A stretch of DNA of 41,067 bases from a virus. Location of the stretch: positions 1 to 41,067 of IMG/VR virus record IMGVR_UViG_3300007734_000686. One strand, 5' to 3'. The translations under genes were made by a program, and so were the position numbers. Below, piece by piece: positions 1-7,851 of this stretch (position 1 is its first letter; each line of letters opens with the position of its first letter). Under the pieces are notes generated by a model, which saw nothing but the letters and a program-made list of their open reading frames with translations, was not told the origin of the DNA and made no database searches.

Positions 1-931
1 TAGCGTGTGCATCTGGGTTTTGAACCACTAGTGCATACTCTGCTGTGAGTAACCATTTTGTGCTGTCACCAGTTTTAGCTAGTTCTTCTTTAGCCATTGG
101 GCGTAATGAAGCTAAGCCAACATAACCAGGGTCAACAGCAAGAACAGCTTGGTCACGCATAAAGCGGTCAAGTTTAACTGTGTGGTTACCGAAGTCAGAA
201 ACGTAAACGTCTGCTGCGCCAGTAATTGTAGCTTGTGTTGTACCTTGTACATTGTTGAACTTAGTAGCAATACCACTGAAGCCTGAGAAGCGAGCTTTGT
301 TTGTAGCTGACATAAGGATTAATGATGGCTCGCCACCGTCTGTCCATGCCAATTGTAATGCTGATTTTAAGTCTGCTTCAATGAATGTTACTGAAGTACC
401 ATCTGTTGGAGCTGCAACTGTACCACCTGAGAAACCAGGAGTTGTACCTGCTGTAGAACCTGTAGCTAATACACGATTAACAATCCAAGACTCAATACCT
501 GCTGATGAACGAGCTGTAGCTGCGCCACCTGCTGATGATGCTTGGTTACGAACAATAGCATACTCCATGTCACGCTTAAGTTCTTTACCAGCTTTCATAA
601 GTTGGTAAGCAACTTCAGACTTACGACCATACTTACGTACAACGTCATAAGTGTTAGAAATTTGAACTGTTTTGCTTGAGATTTGAGTATAGTTACCTAA
701 TACTGTTGTAGCAGGTAATGTTGCGAATGATGAGTCATCACCTTCAATAGCACGGTTAGTAGCTGCTGCTGCTAATGCGTCTGTTTGCCATTGGTGATAA
801 GTTTGCGCAGCGCTCATACGCTTTGCGAGTGAAAGTAATGGTGTATCTTCTGGAGAAATATCAAAAATGATATCTTCAAATGATTCCGCTATACCTTTAC
901 CGGTATAACTATTGGTTGCTGATGCTGCCAT
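1..931 (-). CDS. Major capsid protein, SU10/DUF5309-like (3' end outside window)
   Basis: Major head protein. The reading frame opens at 931 and runs off the left edge after about 310 codons. The N-terminus has the pattern of the SU10 major capsid (DUF5309) family: a FEDIIFDISPEDTPLLSL stretch near residues 18-35, followed by YHQWQTD. The later EPSLILMSATNKARF and FGNHTVKLDRFM segments also fit that family. An AAGGA ribosome site lies about 10 bases before the ATG. It directly follows the scaffold gene in the transcript, the usual order. The intact frame here contrasts with the frameshifted copy at 37463..38414. In a circular map this gene would continue into 37485 and end at 37463. Confidence 0.88.
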   Translation of the reverse strand, partial: MAASATNSYTGKGIAESFEDIIFDISPEDTPLLSLAKRMSAAQTYHQWQTDALAAAATNRAIEGDDSSFATLPATTVLGNYTQISSKTVQISNTYDVVRKYGRKSEVAYQLMKAGKELKRDMEYAIVRNQASSAGGAATARSSAGIESWIVNRVLATGSTAGTTPGFSGGTVAAPTDGTSVTFIEADLKSALQLAWTDGGEPSLILMSATNKARFSGFSGIATKFNNVQGTTQATITGAADVYVSDFGNHTVKLDRFMRDQAVLAVDPGYVGLASLRPMAKEELAKTGDSTKWLLTAEYALVVQNPDAHA

Positions 932-952
932 GATGTTTTTTTCCTTTGTAAA

Positions 953-1954
953 TTAAAGCATGTTTTCTATAAGTTTTTGTGCTAAATCTGACTTACCTGT
1001 TTTACGTAATGAGTCACGTAATTGACGGTGGTTAGAATTAGCTTCCGCTTTGGAGTCTTTAGCACCAGGTTTCACTACTGGTTTAGCGCTAGACACCTTT
1101 TTCTTTACAATTGAGTCCTTTTGTTGTAGTTTGCGCCATTGCATAGCGTCATGCAAAACCTTCACGTGACGAGGGTCAACAATTGAGTTGAGTTCTGCAT
1201 CAGAAAAACCATAGTCTTTGCCAGTAGATAACAATGCTTGGTTAGTCTCAGGACTCCAATTTGGTATCTCTTTTGCTAAAACTTCTTTTCCTTTTGCTAT
1301 CTTCTCTGCCATCAATTGCGTTTGCTTCTGAACGACTTGTTGCTTTTTGGCTTCAAACTGTGAAACTAAATTACTACGTTCTTGCTGTAGTTGGTTATAT
1401 GTAAAGAAAAGTTTTTGCGCTTCTACAAAATCACTATCAGATAACTGCTGCCAATTCACGTTTGCATATTGGTTCAGTTGTTGGTCTAGTGCTGTAATTT
1501 TAGCTACATCTTCAATTAAGACGTTATTAAGTTGCATCTGTTCTTGAAAGGCTTGCTCTTGAGCTTTAATACTCTCAGCATAGGCTTCTAGCTCTTTACG
1601 TTGCTCTGCGACTTGTTGTGTCTTTTGTGTGTAGTCTAAGCCTTGTTGTGCTAATGCTACAACCTCTTCTAAAGGTTTTTCTACTTCTTCACCATTGACC
1701 TTTAGCTTTAAGATAGCAGGAACTTCATCTTCTTCAGACTGTTCTTCTTCTTCAGCTTGGTCATCTGGGTTATCATCTGTAGGTTCAGCGTCTGTATCTT
1801 CAGATGTTTCGTCTGTAGGTACTTCAGCTTCTTCTTGTGGTTCTTCTACTGGTTGCTCAGGAACATCTAGTTCTTTTACATCAGTTTGAATACTATCACC
1901 TAGCATAGCCTCTAATCGGCTTTGTGGTGACTGTTCTGCGACTTGGTCACTCAT
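953..1954 (-). CDS. Capsid scaffolding-type protein
   Basis: Probable scaffold for procapsid assembly, called from position (between portal and capsid) and composition. The first ~90 residues are extremely acidic (runs of E, D, P and T). Residues ~100-230 are Gln/Glu/Lys-rich and look like a long coiled coil. The C-terminus is basic and Ser/Lys-rich, as in scaffolds whose C-terminal tail docks on capsid. An upstream in-frame ATG at 1978 would add eight residues, but AAGGAAAA sits 5-9 bases before the ATG at 1954, so I use 1954 (333 aa). An intrinsic-terminator hairpin lies just upstream. No enzymatic domain is visible; the function is inferred from context. Confidence 0.75.
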   Translation of the reverse strand: MSDQVAEQSPQSRLEAMLGDSIQTDVKELDVPEQPVEEPQEEAEVPTDETSEDTDAEPTDDNPDDQAEEEEQSEEDEVPAILKLKVNGEEVEKPLEEVVALAQQGLDYTQKTQQVAEQRKELEAYAESIKAQEQAFQEQMQLNNVLIEDVAKITALDQQLNQYANVNWQQLSDSDFVEAQKLFFTYNQLQQERSNLVSQFEAKKQQVVQKQTQLMAEKIAKGKEVLAKEIPNWSPETNQALLSTGKDYGFSDAELNSIVDPRHVKVLHDAMQWRKLQQKDSIVKKKVSSAKPVVKPGAKDSKAEANSNHRQLRDSLRKTGKSDLAQKLIENML

Positions 1955-1979
1955 AATATTTTCCTTGAAATTAGACAAT

Positions 1980-2000
1980 AAAAAAACCTACCGAAGTAGG
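1980..2000 (-). terminator. Intrinsic terminator upstream of scaffold-capsid
   Basis: On the minus strand: stem CCTAC, loop TTCG, stem GTAGG, followed by seven T. It lies between the small gene ending at 2019 and the scaffold, inside the late operon. The other copy of this locus has a different stem at the same place (39459..39478) with the same T-run, which supports a conserved function. Confidence 0.75.
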
Positions 2001-2018
2001 ATTTAAGTGGGCTTGTCC

Positions 2019-2291
2019 TTACCCAAATATCTTAAACTTAGGTCTATCCGTTTGAATAGCTGCTAACTTACCTGTTTGCATAACGTCAGTAAGTTGCTTG
2101 TTAATTTGGTTTAGTAATTGTAGTGCTATAACTAATCTGTTATGAGTCTTTTCATCACCTAATGGACTGTTTGCCATACTAGCAATTAGACTATCTTTAA
2201 CTTTTTGTAATGCTTCTTGATAGATAGGGTTATCTAAAATAACTGCTGCTTGTTCACCACGCTTTACTTCTTCTAGTGTTTTATCCACCAT
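2019..2291 (-). CDS. Small protein between portal and scaffold, unknown
   Basis: 90 aa, not recognised. It opens MVDKTLEEVKRGEQAA and looks largely helical, with heptad-like leucines (LQLLNQINKQL) and a basic C-terminal end (DRPKFKIFG). It overlaps the end of the portal gene by 11 bases, so it is probably translationally coupled. Position suggests a head assembly or portal-associated role, but nothing in the sequence proves it. The right-hand copy (39567..39837) has lost two bases near the start codon. Conservation of the remaining protein in both copies supports it being a real gene. Confidence 0.72.
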   Translation of the reverse strand: MVDKTLEEVKRGEQAAVILDNPIYQEALQKVKDSLIASMANSPLGDEKTHNRLVIALQLLNQINKQLTDVMQTGKLAAIQTDRPKFKIFG

Positions 2292-4281
2292 AGTTTAATC
2301 CTGCCTGAGCTTTAATTTGTGCAATAGCTAAATCAGTTTCAGCTTTAAGTCTAGCTTTAAACTTCTCTAATTCAGCTTGTGCAATGATTTTTTCACGTTC
2401 AATAATTATATCATTCTTTGAACGTTCTTGCTCTTGCATCATTTGTGCTTGTGCTTTTTGTTGCTCAATAGCTAATTGACCTTGAACCATAATCTCTGCT
2501 TCAGATGGTTGTTTAGCACCTTCTTGTTCAGGTGTATTAGCTGGATTTACCCAGAACTCTTCAGGGTTTTTAAAGCCTGCGTTTTGTGTGAGTTTAGCTA
2601 ACGCATTATATATCTTCTCTGGTGAAGTAATACCAATTTGGATAGCTTCTTTTTGCATTTGTAGGATAGTAGTTAAGTGCATTAACTGTTGGTCTTTATT
2701 ACCTGCACCTAAACCTACAGAGATAGATAAGTCTTTACGAGCTTTCCATTCTCTTGGGTCTATTTCTACCCACTTGTTACGTAAACGGATAATATCAGGT
2801 TTAGTAAGTGTTGTTCTAACGAGATGATGCACTAACTTAAATAACTCTTTTACACCTGTTTCTGCAAATGTTCTAGCTACTAACTCTATACGTTGTTGAG
2901 CAGCAGACATAATTTGTGCTACGCCTGAAGCTGTTTTGTTAAGACTGTTAGAGTCTAAACCTTGGTTATATGCTGTGATACCTGTTCTCTTTTCTTTCAT
3001 AGAGTCCATGTATTCAACCATACCGAATGATGATGCTGGTAGTGGTGGATGTGATAAAGGCATAATGCCTGAACCTGGGTCACCTTCTACACGAACAATA
3101 CCACCTGGTCTTGACGTTAGCATATCGTCTAGGTTTACTCTGTCAGAGATAGCATAACGACCATTATTAGCTAGATACATGTTATCTAACTGACCACGAA
3201 TAAGTGTAGACTTGATAAGCTGGATGTCCATAGTCAAGTCAGCATAAGAACGACCAATATGTCTATGTGGCATTATCATTGGTGTAATACATGCAAATGG
3301 AACATACTCGCATGGTTCTTTATAGAGAATAGTATTGCCTAACACTACTACTCTATGTCTTTCACCATCTAACTTAATGTATGTGTCTTTAACAAGAGCT
3401 TCGTTAGACTCAATAGCTCTGTCATATTCTTCGTCATAAATATCACGTGCATTAGACTCTTCTTCAAAAGTATCACGAAGGTCTGACATGATAGATTTAA
3501 TGTATTCTAGTGGCTTATTAAATGTTTCTGCAATGTCAGCTAACTGCATGACTTCTCTATGCTGAACGAAACGTGCATCTTGTAAATTAGGACCATTAAC
3601 TTCTACAGATACCATCATGTTTTCAGGTGCTACGTTCTCAATGCAAATCTCAGTCTTTTTCTCTGTAACCTTGAGTTTAACATCATGAAGCATAGGTTGA
3701 ACAATAGTAGATGGGTCTTGTCCCATTGCCATAGCTTGTTGGATAAGTGCATCCATGTTCACAGATGGGTCAGGATAAGCTGTATGCTCTAATACTTCTG
3801 TCTTCTCATCTGACACTAACATTTGTAATTGTGCGTCTGTAAGACCTTTATACTCGTATTCTTCTACTTCTTCCTCTTCTTCGGCATATACTTTTACATA
3901 ACCGTTTTTAGAGAGTAATGCGTCTTTAAACCATACGTAGAATATCTTGAAGCCTTCGTTTTGCTCCATGACTACGTGGTTAATATAATCTGTTTCTTGT
4001 TCTGCTGCTTCTTGGTCTTCAGGACCTTTAGGGTCAAACTGAACAACCTTATCACCGGCTACAAATACTTTTAGGAGTTGTGGAAGTGCTGACTCAATCG
4101 TGTCTTGAACGTCATAAGATACAACTTGGCTACGACCTTCTTCTTCATTACCAAATGGTTGTCCTAAGTAGTAGTCAATCGCTTCTGCTCTATCATTAGA
4201 CAATGCACTATCATTTACACCATAGGCAATATTTTCTTCTGCCTCTATCTGTGCAATTATTTCCATGTCTTGTAGCTTCAT
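2281..4281 (-). CDS. Portal protein, P22-like
   Basis: 666 aa, the size of P22-type portals. It forms the dodecameric vertex channel for DNA packaging. Family-like features are the N-terminal YYLGQPFGNEEEGRSQVVSYD segment, then DTIESALPQLLKVF (residues ~60-75), and the later GRSYADLTMDIQ and GITAYNQGLDSNSLNKTASG segments. The C-terminal ~90 residues are a Gln/Glu/Lys-rich helix. The start overlaps the terminase stop (TAATG), and an AGAGGA ribosome site precedes it. The right copy (39827..41067) is collinear and also open, with scattered substitutions that mostly preserve the protein. Confidence 0.9.
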   Translation of the reverse strand: MKLQDMEIIAQIEAEENIAYGVNDSALSNDRAEAIDYYLGQPFGNEEEGRSQVVSYDVQDTIESALPQLLKVFVAGDKVVQFDPKGPEDQEAAEQETDYINHVVMEQNEGFKIFYVWFKDALLSKNGYVKVYAEEEEEVEEYEYKGLTDAQLQMLVSDEKTEVLEHTAYPDPSVNMDALIQQAMAMGQDPSTIVQPMLHDVKLKVTEKKTEICIENVAPENMMVSVEVNGPNLQDARFVQHREVMQLADIAETFNKPLEYIKSIMSDLRDTFEEESNARDIYDEEYDRAIESNEALVKDTYIKLDGERHRVVVLGNTILYKEPCEYVPFACITPMIMPHRHIGRSYADLTMDIQLIKSTLIRGQLDNMYLANNGRYAISDRVNLDDMLTSRPGGIVRVEGDPGSGIMPLSHPPLPASSFGMVEYMDSMKEKRTGITAYNQGLDSNSLNKTASGVAQIMSAAQQRIELVARTFAETGVKELFKLVHHLVRTTLTKPDIIRLRNKWVEIDPREWKARKDLSISVGLGAGNKDQQLMHLTTILQMQKEAIQIGITSPEKIYNALAKLTQNAGFKNPEEFWVNPANTPEQEGAKQPSEAEIMVQGQLAIEQQKAQAQMMQEQERSKNDIIIEREKIIAQAELEKFKARLKAETDLAIAQIKAQAGLNYGG

Positions 4282-5537
4282 TAAACAATTCCTCTGTTAT
4301 TGTATTGTATCTTCTCTTTAGACCATGACTCGTTCTTCATGTTTTCTATGGAAGTACATAAGTATCTAAATGCGTCTGCACCATGAGAGTATTCATCATG
4401 TAATGGCGCACCAGGTTCGTTAGTTGCAGAGTTTATACTTCTGCGATAATTCTTTAAACATTCAACAAGTCTATGTGCTGACTTGTCAAAGTATATACGG
4501 TGAAAGTTCATTCGTGCTAGTTTAATACCAGACTCTATATCTTGTTTAGGAACTATCCTTACGTCCCAACCAAGTTTACGCATAATATCTTCTGCTGATA
4601 TTCCATGCTTAAAGTCTTTAGACTGTCCGTCATGTGGTAAGAACATAGTTCCCCAATTGTATGACATATCTTTTAACTGTGCTGAATAACTATCTAATGT
4701 TCTGTGGTCATCTTCTATGTAACCAATCACACGTAAGTCTGATACACCTTTTTGACATAGGATAACTGACATGCTATCGTTCCAACCTAAGTCCATTACG
4801 ACATGAACCTTGAGCATTGGGTCATAAGGAACAGTAGTAATACGGTTATTCTCTTGTGCTTCACGTATTTCGTTAGCATAGATAGCACCATCTACAGCAG
4901 CTTTACATTCACCTTCCCAGATGTTTGCATAGTCAGGGTTAGTCTTTTCACTATGTTGACGTTCTATCTCTAGTACTTCAGGAAACCATGGGTTATCTGT
5001 ATAGTTTACCTTTACGACTTTAGCGTTCTCTGGTGGTTCTACGACAAACCTTTGGTATGTATCGTCTGTATCTATATTAGGGTTAAATGATACCCATATC
5101 TCTGAATTAGGTTTACGTATTGTAGGTATTAAAATATCCCACGACTTCTTGGATACTGTTTGTGCCTCTTCCACCCAGACAATATCACATCCTTCAAAAG
5201 ACTTAATGGACTCCACAGTATTAGTAGCCAACCCAGTAAAACTGAACGTGCTACCGTTAAGACCACGTATCTCTGCTTCCAATACTTCATAGAAAGCTCC
5301 TAGACCTAATGCTTGTATTTGGTCATTAAGTAATGTATGTACTGACTGCTTAATAGACTTTTGTATTTCACGTGCGCATAAGACACGTGTTGGCTCATTA
5401 GCTGCTTTTATAAGCAATGCTCTTGCCATAGACCATGACTTACCAGAACCTCTACCACCGTATGCTACTTTGTAACGGTGTGGTTCAAATAAGAAGTCTA
5501 GTTTACTCGGAAATTTTGCTATTGTCTGCGTTGACAA
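4281..5537 (-). CDS. terL: Terminase large subunit
   Basis: ATPase-nuclease motor that packages DNA into the prohead. Walker A GGRGSGKS is at residues 27-34 and Walker B IVWVEEA at about 119-125. The C-terminal RNase H-fold nuclease begins around VMDLGWND (Asp249), and an HGADAFRY segment lies near the end. The 418 aa length fits the PBSX/Terminase_3 group. The chosen start is a TTG, with AGGA upstream; the next ATG would cut into the ATPase domain. The start overlaps the small subunit gene by 35 bases and the stop overlaps the portal ATG, so the three genes are coupled. Confidence 0.93.
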   Translation of the reverse strand: MSTQTIAKFPSKLDFLFEPHRYKVAYGGRGSGKSWSMARALLIKAANEPTRVLCAREIQKSIKQSVHTLLNDQIQALGLGAFYEVLEAEIRGLNGSTFSFTGLATNTVESIKSFEGCDIVWVEEAQTVSKKSWDILIPTIRKPNSEIWVSFNPNIDTDDTYQRFVVEPPENAKVVKVNYTDNPWFPEVLEIERQHSEKTNPDYANIWEGECKAAVDGAIYANEIREAQENNRITTVPYDPMLKVHVVMDLGWNDSMSVILCQKGVSDLRVIGYIEDDHRTLDSYSAQLKDMSYNWGTMFLPHDGQSKDFKHGISAEDIMRKLGWDVRIVPKQDIESGIKLARMNFHRIYFDKSAHRLVECLKNYRRSINSATNEPGAPLHDEYSHGADAFRYLCTSIENMKNESWSKEKIQYNNRGIV

Positions 5538-5766
5538 AAGTAATTCCTACGCCAATAGGTATATCTCCACCATCTATACCACTTATCTCTGTAGATGATA
5601 GGTCAGGTAAAGCTTTACGTAATAGTATCTCTATTGCTTTCATGCGGCTTGGTGGTATCTCAGACTCACCATTAAGTGCATGATCTTGAAGTACATTTAT
5701 TAACTGACTAGTCTGTATTTTAGTCCTTACTTCATCTTGATGTCTTTTTCTTAATCGTTCTGCCAT
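5503..5766 (-). CDS. Terminase small subunit-like protein
   Basis: 87 aa protein directly upstream of and overlapping terL, the standard place for the DNA-recognition subunit. The N-terminus is basic (RLRKRHQDEVRTKIQTSQLI) and predicted helical. The middle PPSRMKAIEILLRKALPDLS segment is typical of small phage proteins that accompany terminases. It is shorter than well-studied small terminases, so the call rests on position plus sequence flavour. An AGGAG site lies about 10 bases before the ATG. Confidence 0.68.
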   Translation of the reverse strand: MAERLRKRHQDEVRTKIQTSQLINVLQDHALNGESEIPPSRMKAIEILLRKALPDLSSTEISGIDGGDIPIGVGITFVNADNSKISE

Positions 5767-5806
5767 AATATTGCAACTCCTTGTAGGTTGGTTGCCCTCT
5801 ATTTAT

Positions 5807-6118
5807 CTATTGGTTTAGTAAACCTTTGTAATACATCATTTCAATAATTCTTGGGTCAATATAGTTTTGTTGCATAGTCATACCTGGTTTTAATAGGTTT
5901 TGTCTATATTGGTCAGCCATTGCTCCTTGACCTGAAATAGGTGGTGTCATGTTACGTCTCATTTCAAGTATCATTTCTGGTGTCATTTTCATAGGTTCTG
6001 GCATTGGTCCTGCTTTTTGTGATAGCAAACCTTGCTGTGCCATTTTACGCATCTCTAGTTCTTGTGCGCTAGGTTGTCCACCTGTCATAGCATTAACTAA
6101 ATAGTCTAAAAAGTTCAT
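5807..6118 (-). CDS. Small late protein, unknown, Met/Gln/Pro-rich
   Basis: 103 aa, not recognised. It begins MNFLDYLVNAMTGGQPSAQE and contains many Met, Gln and Pro (MPEPMKMTPEMILEMRRNM), with little sign of a globular enzyme. It overlaps the preceding glycosyltransferase-like gene by four bases (ATGA), showing membership of the late operon. It sits just before the terminase pair; a minor virion or assembly role is possible but unproven. Confidence 0.65.
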   Translation of the reverse strand: MNFLDYLVNAMTGGQPSAQELEMRKMAQQGLLSQKAGPMPEPMKMTPEMILEMRRNMTPPISGQGAMADQYRQNLLKPGMTMQQNYIDPRIIEMMYYKGLLNQ

Positions 6119-6816
6119 AGTTCTGACTCTCTATTCTTTCCTTTAAGAGGATATATCATCCGTTGATAAGTTTCCCACCATTCTTGAGCATAATCTGTAG
6201 ACTGATAGTCTTTAAAACATGGTGTACCCAAAGTATGATGCACTAATTTAGCATCTTTATTATATTCGTATTCTGTTTCTAGCCAGTTCCATGTTTCGTC
6301 TAGCTTACCTACTTGTTCTTCAGGATACTTGAGCCATTCAAACCTGTGTAAGTATTTACCTGGTTTTTCCATAACAAACTTAGGAGTTAACTGTTTATTT
6401 AAGTGATGCGAACAATTCCATAACATAACTGAAGACCAATTCTTTTTAGGATAGTCTTCATTTTTAGAACCTAAGTATTTAATTGGATGTTTTGTTTGGT
6501 AATAATGTTTAACAACCTTAACAGCTTCGTCTTGGTCATGTTCCCATAGTATTTCGGCTATATCTGTGCGGCAAATCATATCGCCGTCTACAAATAATGC
6601 CATACCTTTAAAACCACATAAGTATGGTACTAAAAACCTTGAATAAATAAATGCATTACTACCGTCAGTATGTGTCTCGTTGTAGTCTGATAATGTATTT
6701 AACGCAAGCGGTGTAAAACTTACAGGTATTGATGACTTTTCTATAACTGACTGACAAAATACATGATATGCTACAGGTTCTACTTTGCCGTCAAAACCTA
6801 CAAATATTTTTAACAT
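6115..6816 (-). CDS. Glycosyltransferase, GT8-like
   Basis: 233 aa. The start MLKIFVGFDG and a DxD-type metal/nucleotide-sugar motif (FVDGDM, Asp77 and Asp79) match the GT-A fold of glycosyltransferase family 8-like proteins. Other supporting features are SRFLVPYLCGFKGMALF before the motif, and SSVMLWNCSHHL and HHTLGTPCF after it. Donor and acceptor cannot be told from sequence. Together with the TPR-glycosyltransferase at 35771..37093 it suggests sugar modification of virion proteins, DNA or host envelope during infection. Its start overlaps the stop of the tiny membrane protein gene upstream. Confidence 0.78.
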   Translation of the reverse strand: MLKIFVGFDGKVEPVAYHVFCQSVIEKSSIPVSFTPLALNTLSDYNETHTDGSNAFIYSRFLVPYLCGFKGMALFVDGDMICRTDIAEILWEHDQDEAVKVVKHYYQTKHPIKYLGSKNEDYPKKNWSSVMLWNCSHHLNKQLTPKFVMEKPGKYLHRFEWLKYPEEQVGKLDETWNWLETEYEYNKDAKLVHHTLGTPCFKDYQSTDYAQEWWETYQRMIYPLKGKNRESEL

Positions 6817-6929
6817 TACCAGTGATGTATTGCGTTTATAATTAGAGTGATATTAGCTGTAACTGCTAAGGCTATATAAAGCCATTTAGCATTTTTTACC
6901 TTTGCCCTTGCTACCTTTACCTTTTCCAT
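6816..6929 (-). CDS. Tiny single-pass membrane protein, unknown
   Basis: 37 aa: a basic N-terminus (MEKVKVARAKVKNAK), then one hydrophobic segment (WLYIALAVTANITLIINAI, residues ~16-34). Its TAA overlaps the ATG of the glycosyltransferase gene, the coupling style used across this genome. The ribosome site is weak. An alternative 17-codon Lys/Gly-rich frame (6886..6939) overlaps in another frame and could be translated instead or as well. Confidence 0.5.
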   Translation of the reverse strand: MEKVKVARAKVKNAKWLYIALAVTANITLIINAIHHW

Positions 6930-6943
6930 ATTTCTTCATTATA

Positions 6944-7195
6944 TCACCATTTAACCTTGTTGGCCCAGTAAGCAGCACTCATTTTACCTTTAGCGATATT
7001 CTTAGCATGTCTTGCTTTGAATGACTTTGCTCTTGCTGTATTTGTTTTGTCACCTGTTACACCTTTTTGACCAAAGCGTATAAGTTTTTCTTTGTCACCC
7101 TCTTTAACTAATACTGCGTGTGACTTAGTAGGATGACTAGGTGTTCTTTTTGGTTTGTTATAACCTGAGAATGTTTCTTTACCTTTTTTAATCAT
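6944..7195 (-). CDS. Small basic late protein, conserved-phage type
   Basis: 83 aa, very basic. The C-terminal pattern RAKSFKARHAKNIAKGKMSAAYWANKVKW, with an IRFGQKG stretch before it, is one I recognise from many uncultured podovirus and marine phage genomes, where it has no assigned function. It starts in a four-base ATGA overlap with the gene before it. The charge suggests nucleic acid contact, and the late position suggests a virion or packaging role; both are inference. Confidence 0.8.
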   Translation of the reverse strand: MIKKGKETFSGYNKPKRTPSHPTKSHAVLVKEGDKEKLIRFGQKGVTGDKTNTARAKSFKARHAKNIAKGKMSAAYWANKVKW

Positions 7196-7341
7196 TTCTT
7201 TTTCTTTGTTGCTGACTGTTTTAAGGCCATTGCAGTTGGTGCACCTTTAGAACCAACTTTACGCATCTTCTCGCCACTACCTGCAGCAATACGTTTACGT
7301 TTAGCATGGATGTTAGCCCATAAGCCTGGTTTAGTAGCCAC
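7192..7341 (-). CDS. Very small basic late protein (GTG start)
   Basis: 49 aa. The pattern KPGLWANIHAKRKRIAAGSG followed by EKMRKVGSKGAPTA is highly characteristic of small phage proteins of unknown role found near packaging genes. The GTG start at 7341 lies inside the end of the upstream gene (11-base overlap), and the stop overlaps the next ATG. It is Lys/Arg-rich throughout. Function unknown. Confidence 0.75.
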   Translation of the reverse strand: MATKPGLWANIHAKRKRIAAGSGEKMRKVGSKGAPTAMALKQSATKKKK

Positions 7342-7462
7342 GTTTTGCACCTTTTTTCATAGGCTTTGCTGCTACTTTCTTACCTGTTTTCTTTGCGTAT
7401 TCTTTAGCTTCTTTCTTACCTTTTTCTGTGTAAGCAAACTTTTTCATTCCGACCATTGGCAT
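7331..7462 (-). CDS. Very small Lys-rich late protein
   Basis: 43 aa, beginning MPMVGMKKFAYTEKGKKEAK and ending MKKGAKRGY. Nearly a third of the residues are Lys. Similar short KFxYTxKGxxxAKxYAKKTGKKV peptides occur in phage small-gene clusters without known function. It sits three bases downstream of the DUF6496-like gene, and its end overlaps the next gene. Confidence 0.68.
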   Translation of the reverse strand: MPMVGMKKFAYTEKGKKEAKEYAKKTGKKVAAKPMKKGAKRGY

Positions 7463-7464
7463 AA

Positions 7465-7638
7465 TTATTTACCTTTCTTTTTAGACATACCAGCTTCGCT
7501 TAGTGCGATAGCAATAGCTTGTTTAGGCGATTTAACTACTGGACCTTTTTTACCTGAATGTAATGAGCCTGTTTTAAACTCCTTCATCACTTTGCCCACT
7601 TTCGCCATCTTGCCTTTTTTTGTTGTTGGTTTCTTCAT
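7465..7638 (-). CDS. DUF6496-like small protein
   Basis: 57 aa. The KVGKVMKEFKTGSLHSG segment and the KSPKQAIAIALSEAGMSKK segment match the DUF6496 pattern of small basic proteins common in phages and some bacteria; the role is unknown. AAGGA lies 6-7 bases before the ATG. The gene overlaps the 3' part of the zinc-ribbon gene in another frame. Confidence 0.82.
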   Translation of the reverse strand: MKKPTTKKGKMAKVGKVMKEFKTGSLHSGKKGPVVKSPKQAIAIALSEAGMSKKKGK

Positions 7639-7741
7639 TAGGTATCCTTATAAACGTATGTTCAAATTGACAATCAGGGCAAACAGGATAACCGGTTGAG
7701 TCAAAGACATCGCCGCACTGTTCACACACATTAATATTCAT
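7574..7741 (-). CDS. Zinc-ribbon small protein, first gene of the late operon
   Basis: 55 aa with two CxxC pairs (Cys6-x2-Cys9 and Cys21-x2-Cys24), a compact zinc ribbon, followed by an acidic tail. It is the first open frame after the terminator at 7745..7769, and its ATG comes almost directly after the T-run, so there is no visible ribosome site. It might be poorly translated or read by leaderless-like initiation. The second half overlaps the DUF6496-like gene. Confidence 0.6.
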   Translation of the reverse strand: MNINVCEQCGDVFDSTGYPVCPDCQFEHTFIRIPNEETNNKKRQDGESGQSDEGV

Positions 7742-7744
7742 GAT

Positions 7745-7769
7745 AAAAAAAATCCCACCGAAGTGGGAT
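7745..7769 (-). terminator. Intrinsic terminator at head of late operon (tR'-like)
   Basis: On the minus strand: perfect 7-bp stem ATCCCAC/GTGGGAT with TTCG loop, followed by a run of T. It lies after the promoter at 7818..7846 and before the first late gene. This placement suits a terminator that must be overridden by the Q-like protein encoded just upstream. Confidence 0.85.
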
Positions 7770-7817
7770 AATGGGAGATTATATAAACGATGGAGACTAC
7801 TCGGCCATCAGCCTAGG

Positions 7818-7846
7818 ATTATACTACAACTTTTATTAAATGTAAA
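7818..7846 (-). promoter_or_regulatory. Late promoter (pR'-like), sigma70 consensus
   Basis: Read on the minus strand: -35 TTTACA (7841..7846), 17-base spacer, -10 TATAAT (7818..7823). This is one of the best sigma70 matches in the window. Transcription would start near 7811 and meet the terminator about 40 bases later, giving a short leader RNA. It is downstream of the Q-like gene and upstream of all late genes. Confidence 0.85.
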
Positions 7847-7851
7847 GTGTT

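Larger units (their letters stand above)
1..3521. repeat. Left copy of diverged terminal repeat
   Basis: This stretch corresponds gene for gene to 37486..41067: capsid, scaffold, small gene and portal. Base 1 matches 37486, and the match holds up to about 3516/41062. Identity is uneven. About 200 bases around the scaffold start (1785..1986) are the same in both copies, while other parts differ every 8 to 10 bases. A roughly 70-base segment present on the right (about 39495..39565) is absent here. All four genes are open in this copy. I read it as the genome overlapping itself, with the two ends coming from different strains, not as a biological duplication. Confidence 0.9.

Noticed and set aside
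7310-7699. Plus-strand 129-codon frame with Phe/Cys-rich hydrophobic protein
   Set aside because: It mirrors the Lys-rich minus genes (AAA gives TTT, Phe) with tight overlaps on the minus strand and lacks a ribosome site.
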